From Pseudobdellovibrionaceae bacterium (GTDB taxonomy: Bacteria; Bdellovibrionota; Bdellovibrionia; Bdellovibrionales; UBA1609): DNA of 64,000 nucleotides. Both the position numbers and the translations under genes were made by a program. Below, in pieces: positions 30,252 to 36,745 of this stretch (positions within the stretch are counted from its first letter, which is position 1; each line of letters opens with the position of its first letter). The notes under the pieces are model-generated. The model made no database searches. It was not told where the DNA came from and saw only the letters and a program-made list of their open reading frames with translations. Location of the stretch: the NCBI GenBank assembly GCA_020635075.1, contig JACKAM010000002.1, positions 62,001 through 126,000 of the forward strand, given 5' to 3'.

Positions 30252-30395
30252 TGTGTCAGCAATGCCCGGAAATCCACGACCATAGCACATTCTAGACTCA
30301 GCTTAGGTGTTGATTTCAAACCCATAGTCTTAAGACCTCGATCAGCCCTTCGACTAATCTTCCTTCACTTGAGTCGGAATTAGCCTCACGTCCTG

Positions 30396-30423
30396 TCAAG
30401 AAACCGTCCCCGCTCCCGAATAA
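30396..30423 (+). promoter_or_regulatory. Candidate sigma-28 (FliA) promoter of flagellin
   Basis: TCAAGAAA (30396-30403), an 11-base spacer and CCCGAATAA (30415-30423) match the flagellar sigma-28 pattern TAAAGTTT-N11-GCCGATAA in spacing and in the core bases (AAG and CCGA). It lies in the 419-base gap before the flagellin gene. The remaining gap is a leader of about 240 bases with a CCCC/GGGG hairpin (30611-30623), an AACTTA/TAAGTT inverted repeat near 30560, and the leader ORF. Confidence 0.55.
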
Positions 30424-30644
30424 GTGCTTGTAGTCGGGGTGATACTATTTCAGTCGCCCTTATGTTTAAGGGGGTTAATGGATTAACCAGGGAGCAGTTG
30501 GTCGCGCTCTCTTGCTAAACGCGAAAGGAGGCATCAAGGAAGACAGTAGAGTACAAGGAAAACTTATAGCAGTAAGTTTATAAGTACATAACCCCAAGGC
30601 TTGGACGCCACCCCAGAATGGGGATTCTGACAAGGAGGTATTTA

Positions 30645-30665
30645 ATGAATTTGAACGGAGGATAA
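30645..30665 (+). CDS. Six-codon leader ORF before flagellin
   Basis: ATG AAT TTG AAC GGA GGA TAA encodes MNLNGG. It has its own excellent ribosome site (AAGGAGG, 30632-30638) and its two Gly codons GGA GGA are the Shine-Dalgarno of the flagellin gene, whose ATG begins 5 bases after the leader stop. Ribosomes translating the leader would occupy or open the flagellin ribosome site. Whether it is translated is unproven. Confidence 0.45.
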   Translation: MNLNGG

Positions 30666-30670
30666 GTAAA

Positions 30671-31504
30671 ATGGGATTTCGTGTATCAACTAATATCGCT
30701 GCGATTAATGCGCAGAGAAATCTACTCAGCAGTCAAATGCAGATCAATGACAGCATGAGCAAGCTGGCATCTGGTAGTCGGATCAATAAGGCAGCTGATG
30801 ATGCCGCTGGTCTGGCAATTTCTGAAAGTATCAAAGCTCAAGTCCGCTCAGCCCGCCAGGCGAACCGTAACGCCAATGACGGTATCTCCATGGTGCAAAC
30901 CGCTGAGGGTGGCTTGAACGAAATCGGTAACATTATTGTTCGTCTTCGCGAACTGGGCATCCAGGCCGCTTCAGACACTGTGGGCGATACTGAGCGCTCC
31001 TTTATTGATAAGGAAGTTCAGCAGCTGAAGAACGAGGTTCAGCGTATTGCGTCGGTGACGACTTGGGGAACTACCAAGCTCTTAGACGGGTCTACCCCTG
31101 TCTTTGACTTCCAGGTTGGTCTCTTCAATGACGACTTTGAGGATCGAATTTCCTTCGACTCCGCAGAGAACGTGGCGACTCTTGATGCTTTGGCTTTGGA
31201 AGGTTTGGACTACGCCTCTAAGGAAGGTGCTCAAGAAGCCCTTGGTTTATTGGATGACGCCCAAACTAACGTCAACGGTATGCGAGCCAATCTTGGCGCC
31301 CTGCAGAACCGCCTGACGTCTACTGTCCAAAACCTCTTGGTTGCGGAAGAGAACCTGTCAGCCGCCAACAGCCGGATCCGGGACACAGATGTGGCAGAAG
31401 CCTCAGCTGAGATGACCCGCAACAACATCCTGCTTCAGGCAGCGACTTCGACTTTGGCTCAAGCCAATCAAGTCAACGCCACAGCCTTGAAGTTGATTGG
31501 TTAA
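30671..31504 (+). CDS. fliC: Flagellin
   Basis: 277 residues, a compact flagellin. The conserved N-terminal D0/D1 helix (MGFRVSTNIAAINAQRNL, SKLASGSRINKAADDAAGLAIS) and the C-terminal D1/D0 helix (NSRIRDTDVAEASAEMTRNNILLQ split motif, ending ATALKLIG) are well kept, with a short central domain (residues about 140-185). It polymerises to make the flagellar filament after export by the flagellar type III system. No other flagellar genes lie nearby, so it is a stand-alone filament gene, perhaps one of several. A strong terminator follows. Confidence 0.97.
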   Translation: MGFRVSTNIAAINAQRNLLSSQMQINDSMSKLASGSRINKAADDAAGLAISESIKAQVRSARQANRNANDGISMVQTAEGGLNEIGNIIVRLRELGIQAASDTVGDTERSFIDKEVQQLKNEVQRIASVTTWGTTKLLDGSTPVFDFQVGLFNDDFEDRISFDSAENVATLDALALEGLDYASKEGAQEALGLLDDAQTNVNGMRANLGALQNRLTSTVQNLLVAEENLSAANSRIRDTDVAEASAEMTRNNILLQAATSTLAQANQVNATALKLIG

Positions 31505-31540
31505 TAAAAAGTTTAGTTTTATCCGTCCAACGACCGTAGT

Positions 31541-31572
31541 GGCCCGGGCCTAGTGCCTGGGTCATTTTTTTT
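31541..31572 (+). terminator. Rho-independent terminator of flagellin
   Basis: A 9-bp stem (GGCCCGGGC with GCCTGGGTC, two G-T pairs) and a 5-base loop are followed by ATTTTTTTT, 37 bases past the flagellin stop. Confidence 0.85.
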
Positions 31573-31633
31573 GCCCTCGACAGCGACAAAAAAGGGCTAG
31601 GCAAGCTTTGGAAATCCCAGTAGGATTCCGATA

Positions 31634-31662
31634 TTGACGCATATGATGCTTCAGCCTATAGG
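31634..31662 (+). promoter_or_regulatory. Sigma-70-type promoter of the Lys-rich protein gene
   Basis: TTGACG (31634-31639), an exact 17-base spacer and TATAGG (31657-31662). A transcript starting near 31669 would have a leader of about 40 bases before the ATG at 31708. The best housekeeping promoter match noticed in the window. Confidence 0.6.
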
Positions 31663-31707
31663 GAAACGAAGCGACCGAGTTTAATGGGAACAATGGGGAG
31701 AGTATCC

Positions 31708-32304
31708 ATGGCCAAAAAGAAGAAAAAAGCCGCAAAAAAGAAGACCACTAAGAAAAAAGCCACCAAGAAGAAAGCCAAAAAAGCGACTAGGAAAAAAGCC
31801 GCAAAAAAGAAAGCTAAAAAAGCGACTAAGAAAAAGGCTACTAAAAAGAAAGCTAAAAAAGCGACCAAGAAAAAGGCCGCAAAAAAGAAGGCTAAAAAAG
31901 CGACCAAGAAAAAGGCCGCAAAAAAGAAAGCCAAAAAAACAACTAAGAAAAAAGCGGCTAAAAAGACAACCAAAGCCAAGGCCAAGGCCAAACCAAAGGC
32001 CAAGGCGAGCAAACCCAAAGCGGTAAAGCCTGCTGCTCCAAAAGCGCCTAAAGCTGAAAAACCCCATGTCCCCAATCTTGAGGACATTGCCAAGGGCACT
32101 TCAGCAACAGCTCCGGTTGGTAATCCCTTCCGCGCTGAGGACGCTGGTGTAACTTCCAGTCCGGCAATGGAGGCTGATGCTGATTTTGAGTCTATGGAAG
32201 AGAGTTTTAGTCCCAGTGACGACTTTGCTGACGATGATTTGGATCAGTTCGATGATCTAGATGACAGCGACAACCTGGACTCTGATGACGAAGGCTACTT
32301 CTAA
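31708..32304 (+). CDS. Histone H1-like Lys/Ala-rich protein with acidic tail
   Basis: 198 residues from ATG 31708, set by GGGGAG 7 bases upstream (an in-frame ATG at 31684 is less likely). Residues about 1-110 consist of near-perfect Lys/Ala/Thr repeats (KKKAAKKKAKKAT type), as in histone H1-like, AlgP and HC2 proteins that bind DNA non-specifically. A Pro/Ala/Lys linker follows, and the last 45 residues are strongly acidic (DDFADDDLDQFDDLDD). The acidic tail could fold back on the basic arm and tune DNA binding (inference). It has its own promoter and terminator. Repeat copy number may vary between strains. Confidence 0.8.
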   Translation: MAKKKKKAAKKKTTKKKATKKKAKKATRKKAAKKKAKKATKKKATKKKAKKATKKKAAKKKAKKATKKKAAKKKAKKTTKKKAAKKTTKAKAKAKPKAKASKPKAVKPAAPKAPKAEKPHVPNLEDIAKGTSATAPVGNPFRAEDAGVTSSPAMEADADFESMEESFSPSDDFADDDLDQFDDLDDSDNLDSDDEGYF

Positions 32305-32341
32305 GCGTCCCCTACCCGGTCCTAGCCTCTAATTAGGCAAA

Positions 32342-32371
32342 AAAAAAGCGAGCCACTAGGCTCGCTTTTTT
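32342..32371. terminator. Bidirectional rho-independent terminator
   Basis: A perfect stem GCGAGCC-ACTA-GGCTCGC is flanked by an A run on the left and TTTTTT on the right, so it can end both the Lys-rich protein gene (plus) and the converging sigma-54 activator gene (minus, stop 32393). Confidence 0.92.
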
Positions 32372-32392
32372 GTTTCCATTTCATAATACAAA

Positions 32393-33454
32393 TTAGTTTG
32401 ATCCGGACTTGGGCTTCGAGTGAACAGCGTAACGCTCGAATTCACCGTATTCATGAAGCTTGTTGTAAAGCGTCTTGATGGTGATTCCAAGAGCGTTGGC
32501 AGCCTGGGTCTTGTTACCATCAAAGTAGTTCAAGGCCTTCAGGATGTAGCGCTTTTCCAGCTCATGCAAAGTCATGGTCGGATCATAGTCATCAATCACA
32601 ATCTTATGATCAGGATTGCGAATGTGTTCTGGCAAATCACCAGGCATAATGACATGACCTTCAGCCAAGATCTGCAGACGTTCACAGACGTTTTGCAGTT
32701 CACGAATGTTACCCGGCCAATCGTAGCGCATGAGGATCTTCACTGCCTCTTCACTCATCTGACGACCACGGTTCAGATAGCCATGGGGGCTACGAGCCAA
32801 AAAGTGGTCAACAAGTGAGTTGATGTCCTCTTTACGACGACGCAGAGGAGGAGAGTGCAACATGATCGTATTAATTCGATAGAAGAGGTCTTCACGGAAG
32901 TTTCCGCGCATGACTTCTTTGTCCAATTCCTTATTGGTCGCACTGATTAGGCGGATATCGACTTTGATTGGGTCTTTTCCACCCACTCGGTAGATTTCGC
33001 CTTCCTGAAGGAATCGCAACAACTTAGCCTGAATTCCTGGGCTGAGTTCACCGATTTCGTCCAAAAAGAGAGTTCCACCAGTCGCCACTTCAGCCAAACC
33101 GATCTTGCGAGTGTAAGCACCTGTAAAGGCGCCTTTTTCATGTCCAAACAACTCGCTTTCGAGAAGGGTTTCGCGAAGAGCACCACAGTTGATTGCGACA
33201 AAAGGCTTGTTCTTACGGTGACTCTTTTCATGGATGGCGTGAGCAATCAGCTCTTTGCCTGTTCCACTTTCACCAAGAATCAGCACGGTCGCATTTGACG
33301 GAGCCACGCGCTCCACCATGCGAATCAACTGGCGCATGACTTCTGATTTGTAGACAATTCTCTTGTCTTCTATGATCTTACTAGTGGGGTTCACACCAGG
33401 TAATACCTGGTTTTCGCTCGGAGGGAGGATCGAGGAGTTATCCATTCCTGACAT
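32393..33454 (-). CDS. Sigma-54-dependent transcriptional activator without receiver domain
   Basis: 353 residues from ATG 33454, chosen for the AAGGGG site 8 bases upstream; the frame continues to 33553. A short N-terminus (about 45 residues) leads into an AAA+ domain with Walker A GESGTGKE, sigma-54 contact loop GAFTGA, Walker B GGTLFLDEIGEL and arginine-finger region, followed by a Fis-type helix-turn-helix (NKTQAANALGITIKTLYNKL). The absence of a receiver or sensory domain suggests control by level or by a partner protein, as with FleQ- or PspF-like activators (inference). It lies next to flagellin, but a flagellar role is not shown. Confidence 0.88.
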   Translation of the reverse strand: MSGMDNSSILPPSENQVLPGVNPTSKIIEDKRIVYKSEVMRQLIRMVERVAPSNATVLILGESGTGKELIAHAIHEKSHRKNKPFVAINCGALRETLLESELFGHEKGAFTGAYTRKIGLAEVATGGTLFLDEIGELSPGIQAKLLRFLQEGEIYRVGGKDPIKVDIRLISATNKELDKEVMRGNFREDLFYRINTIMLHSPPLRRRKEDINSLVDHFLARSPHGYLNRGRQMSEEAVKILMRYDWPGNIRELQNVCERLQILAEGHVIMPGDLPEHIRNPDHKIVIDDYDPTMTLHELEKRYILKALNYFDGNKTQAANALGITIKTLYNKLHEYGEFERYAVHSKPKSGSN

Positions 33455-33627
33455 ACGTACAGCCCCTTGGTTAACTGATTTGAGTGAGCTCCCAACTCTA
33501 CTGAGCTGGGGATACTTGTTGTCACGTAGCATTAAACACGGTGTTTCTAACAAATGCGTGTTTTTTGTGCAAGGTATTTTTGCAAAGCATCATGAACGTT
33601 TTATAACTACCTGAAAGGACTTGGTAA

Positions 33628-34617
33628 TTGTCTGCTAACCGGAGACTAAATTTGCTGGCTCATGTGGTCAATTTTCTGAAAAACCTTCACTATGTGGAGG
33701 GAGCCTCACCCCTCACTCTTAAGGCCTATGCATTGGATTTATATCAAGCATTTCATGATCTTAGTCTTCCACGAGTCCATCTCTCCCAGGGCACAAACAC
33801 ATTTAATATTGATGCGGAGCATATCGAGTCGCCGGATTGGTCTGAGGAGTTGCTCATGGCTTCTGCCAAGAAGGCCCTCAATCGATGGAGCACCTTGAGC
33901 CCTGCCACCCGACAGAGAAAGTGCGCCACGCTCAAGAGTTTTTTCGGCTACTTGTTCCGCGAGGAAGTCACCGATAGAGATTTGGGTTCACAGATTGTTC
34001 TTCCCAAATCACAACAAAAGATTCCCCATTTTATTTCCGTTGATGAAATCATTTCTCTGGTTAGTTCAATCGACAATGACATTGAAAAAAATCATGGAGA
34101 CAAAACTGCTGAGATTCTGAAGGCCCGGGCATTGATTCTTCTTCTTTATGGCGGGGGACTACGAGTCAGTGAGGCCTGCAATCTCAGGTGGGCGGAAATC
34201 AATCCATCACAGCGAACACTACTGATAAAGGGAAAGGGCGGAAAGGAACGACAGGTGGTCGTACCTGCCGTAACGATTCGCTCCCTCGACGAGCTTGACC
34301 GCGCCCAAGAATATATCTTTGGTGAAAAACCTCTTAATACGCGAACAGCCTACTCCTGGGTGCGTGAATGGGGAGCAAAAGCTGGCCTGATCAAACCGCT
34401 TCATCCCCATGCCCTTCGTCACAGTTTTGCCACCCATCTTCTCGCTGGAGGAACAGATTTGCGCATTCTTCAGGAAATGTTGGGACATGAGTCGCTGACT
34501 TCCACACAAAAATACACTCACCTCAACATGGCAAATTTGTCTCGCACCATTGAGAGCCATCACCCACTGGGTCATAAGGAAAGCCTGGCAAAGGCTGACA
34601 AACCCGGAAAGCCCTGA
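33628..34617 (+). CDS. XerC/XerD-family tyrosine recombinase
   Basis: 329 residues from a TTG at 33628 (AAAGGA 8 bases upstream). The N-terminal SAM-like DNA-binding domain is longer than usual because of an insert near residues 45-75. The catalytic set is complete: R179 (GGGLRVSEA), Lys in KGKGGKER, H261-x-x-R264 (HALRH), H287 (LGHESL) and nucleophile Y296 (QKYTH). Xer proteins resolve chromosome dimers at dif; the single-copy chromosomal setting without mobile genes fits a housekeeping XerC or XerD, but which one cannot be said. Followed 32 bases later by the GmhB-like gene. Confidence 0.88.
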   Translation: MSANRRLNLLAHVVNFLKNLHYVEGASPLTLKAYALDLYQAFHDLSLPRVHLSQGTNTFNIDAEHIESPDWSEELLMASAKKALNRWSTLSPATRQRKCATLKSFFGYLFREEVTDRDLGSQIVLPKSQQKIPHFISVDEIISLVSSIDNDIEKNHGDKTAEILKARALILLLYGGGLRVSEACNLRWAEINPSQRTLLIKGKGGKERQVVVPAVTIRSLDELDRAQEYIFGEKPLNTRTAYSWVREWGAKAGLIKPLHPHALRHSFATHLLAGGTDLRILQEMLGHESLTSTQKYTHLNMANLSRTIESHHPLGHKESLAKADKPGKP

Positions 34618-34649
34618 TAGATTGAGTTCTTTATTGTAGGAGATTCTGG

Positions 34650-35183
34650 GTGAAGAAAAAGGCCGTCTTTTTTGATCGCGACGGAACGTTGATTGTCGAT
34701 AAGCTTTATCTCAACGATCCCGATCAAATTGTTTATCTCCCCGATGCCTTCGAGTCCCTGCGTCGCCTGCGGGATGGCGGATACCATTTTGTGGTCGCCA
34801 CCAATCAGTCTGGGGTGCCTCGCGGTTTGGTTGACGTGAGTAACCTCAAAAAAATCCACTCACTCATTCGTGCGGAGTTTTCGCGCCATGGAGTGGACTT
34901 CCTGTCTTTCCATGATGCTCCCTATATGACGGATACCGACCATTGGTATCGAAAACCCAATCCTGGAATGATTCTCGAAGGGGCCAAATTCTATGACATT
35001 GACCTCGCCGCCAGTTGGATGGTGGGCGATCGCATGACGGATGTGGAGGCGGGTCATCGGGCGGGCACCAAATCCATTCTTCTCGGCTCTCTCGAGTCTC
35101 CGGACGGGTCGGAGTTCGCCCCGCCAGAAGCCCATGTTCAAAGCCTGCTCGAAGTGGCCGATTTCATTTTGAGACATTCCTGA
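34650..35183 (+). CDS. gmhB: HAD-IIIA phosphatase, GmhB-like (D-glycero-manno-heptose bisphosphate 7-phosphatase family)
   Basis: 177 residues, GTG start with GGAG upstream. HAD motifs: FFDRDGT (nucleophile D9, acid/base D11), TNQSG, RKPNPGM and GDRMTDVEAG. GmhB dephosphorylates heptose bisphosphate in LPS inner-core synthesis. Typical GmhB has a Cys/His zinc loop before RKPxPGM; here that loop (APYMTDTDHWY) has no cysteine, so it is a zinc-free variant, and histidinol-phosphatase or another sugar phosphatase role is possible. It directly follows the recombinase gene; the 170 bases after it show nothing recognisable. Confidence 0.7.
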   Translation: MKKKAVFFDRDGTLIVDKLYLNDPDQIVYLPDAFESLRRLRDGGYHFVVATNQSGVPRGLVDVSNLKKIHSLIRAEFSRHGVDFLSFHDAPYMTDTDHWYRKPNPGMILEGAKFYDIDLAASWMVGDRMTDVEAGHRAGTKSILLGSLESPDGSEFAPPEAHVQSLLEVADFILRHS

Positions 35184-35353
35184 GTTTCAATGAGACAGTT
35201 TAAAATCTTCGTCATCTAGGGTTCATTGCCGGCCACCGCAGGCTTGTGAAATTCCCCTCATAGCCTGAACCATTTCAAGACTTTATCTTAAGTGGGCCAG
35301 GGCCAAAACCGATGAAAGTATGTGGCCAGAAGTAGACGTATGAGGGGGCCCTA

Positions 35354-36580
35354 ATGGGTAAGATAGCCGGCCGGTTGGCCTTAGCAGTATTGTTCTTTTC
35401 CACCTGTCTTGTACTTTCCCTACCCGCCGTTGGCGCTCAGGTTCATGGAGTGCTGACTGTCGTCAAGGGTAAGGTGATGGTAAAATCAGGCAAGACCGGC
35501 AGTGACAAGCGTGCCAAAGCTGGAATGAAGGTTTACCCAAAAGATACAATCACCACGGCCGCAGATTCTCGGGCCAAGATCGTGATGATCGACAAAAACG
35601 AGATAAACGTTTCTCCTGAATCCCACGTTGTCATTGAAAATTACGAGTTTGACCCTGAGAAGGGCAAAAAGAACGTCCTCATCGATGTGCTTTATGGAAA
35701 AGTACGCTCCAAAGTCGAACAAAAGTACGATGGTGAAGGCAACAAGTTCCAGGTCAAAACCCCCTCGGCGGTGGCCGGAGTGCGCGGTACGGACTTTTTT
35801 ACTTCGTTTAACAAGACCACCAAATCTTCTAAGGTCGTGACCTTTAGGGGTGAGGTTGCCTTCGGTCTTCCTGGTCCTAACGGAACGATTTTGAATCCCG
35901 TGTCTGTGCGCGTGGGACAATTTACTGTGAGCATGGGGAGTGCTCCACCTGCACAGCCCGCCCAACTCCCTCAGCATGAATTGGCCAACTTTGACCAGGA
36001 AACCAATGTGGTCGAACCACCTAAGAACGACCCTCGGGCTCCTGCAAATGATCCCGCTGGCCGAGGTGGAGACGACGGAGCTGGACCAGATCAACAAGGC
36101 GGTCCGGATCAAGGAAAACGGGATGAGCGAAAGGGACCCCGTGGAGAACCGGGCGAAAAAGGCCCTGATCACCAAGCGGGAACTGATCCCAATCCCGATA
36201 AAGGTCGGGATGGAGACCGTCGCGGTGGACCCGACGACAAAGGCCGCCGAGGCCCTGGCCCTGGCCCTGGCGATCAAGCATCGGGTGGCCCGGGAATGCC
36301 CGGTCCTGGTATGTCTGGCCCTGGGGGACCTGAGATGGGTCGCGACCCAGCCGGTATGCCGATGATGGGACCAGAAGGTGGTGGGATGTTCCTACCCGAT
36401 GACTTTGCTAACTGCAATGACTGCTCTATCATTGCCGCCCCTCAATTGCCGAAATTTGAACCTCCGCCTCTTCCCCCTCCACTCCCTGGAACGGGGGACA
36501 TTCGTTGTGAGTTCTGTAATGAGCACATTCAGGACGGGCAAACACGATTGATCATTCGTGTTCGCAATGGGACTCCATAG
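35354..36580 (+). CDS. Secreted FecR-domain protein with disordered Gly/Pro/Asp-rich region
   Basis: 408 residues. A signal peptide (residues 1 to about 28, ending VGA) is followed by a FecR domain (about 30-190): VKGKVMVKSG, DTITTAADSRAKI, and FQVKTPSAVAGVRGTDFF, the hallmark of the family. Residues about 215-345 are low-complexity, rich in Gly, Pro, Asp and Arg. The C-terminus has two cysteine pairs (CNDC and CEFC) and ends RLIIRVRNGTP. Unlike classic FecR it has no anti-sigma region or partner sigma factor; stand-alone FecR proteins are usually periplasmic. It precedes the TPR/barrel protein, but a terminator separates them. Confidence 0.83.
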   Translation: MGKIAGRLALAVLFFSTCLVLSLPAVGAQVHGVLTVVKGKVMVKSGKTGSDKRAKAGMKVYPKDTITTAADSRAKIVMIDKNEINVSPESHVVIENYEFDPEKGKKNVLIDVLYGKVRSKVEQKYDGEGNKFQVKTPSAVAGVRGTDFFTSFNKTTKSSKVVTFRGEVAFGLPGPNGTILNPVSVRVGQFTVSMGSAPPAQPAQLPQHELANFDQETNVVEPPKNDPRAPANDPAGRGGDDGAGPDQQGGPDQGKRDERKGPRGEPGEKGPDHQAGTDPNPDKGRDGDRRGGPDDKGRRGPGPGPGDQASGGPGMPGPGMSGPGGPEMGRDPAGMPMMGPEGGGMFLPDDFANCNDCSIIAAPQLPKFEPPPLPPPLPGTGDIRCEFCNEHIQDGQTRLIIRVRNGTP

Positions 36581-36611
36581 TCGTCCCAATCTTTAGGCTA
36601 GCATTTTGGAC

Positions 36612-36643
36612 AACCCCTTCCCTTTGGAAGGGGTTTTACTTTG
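36612..36643 (+). terminator. Rho-independent terminator after the FecR gene
   Basis: Perfect 8-bp stem CCCCTTCC-CTTT-GGAAGGGG followed by TTTTACTTTG, 31 bases past the stop. Confidence 0.85.
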
Positions 36644-36660
36644 TCCCCTGCAACATTGCT

Positions 36661-36688
36661 TTGCCCCTCCGGCTGATAAGGCTAATAT
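36661..36688 (+). promoter_or_regulatory. Possible promoter of the TPR/barrel gene
   Basis: TTGCCC, a 16-base spacer and TAATAT in an AT-rich stretch that follows the terminator, about 60 bases before the start codon. Both hexamers match only four of six consensus bases, so support is weak. Confidence 0.3.
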
Positions 36689-36745
36689 TCTAATATAACT
36701 AATATTTTTCCCGACCATGATCGTCTTCCAACGAGGAGTGCAACT

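Noticed and set aside
31656..32099. Hydrophobic minus-strand reading frames of 128-147 codons
   Set aside because: They are antisense to the Lys/Ala repeats; AAG/GCC repeats read backwards give Leu/Phe/Ala strings, an artefact of composition.
35486..36277. 263-codon minus-strand frame opposite the FecR gene
   Set aside because: It is antisense to a clear FecR domain and lacks a ribosome site or family motif.
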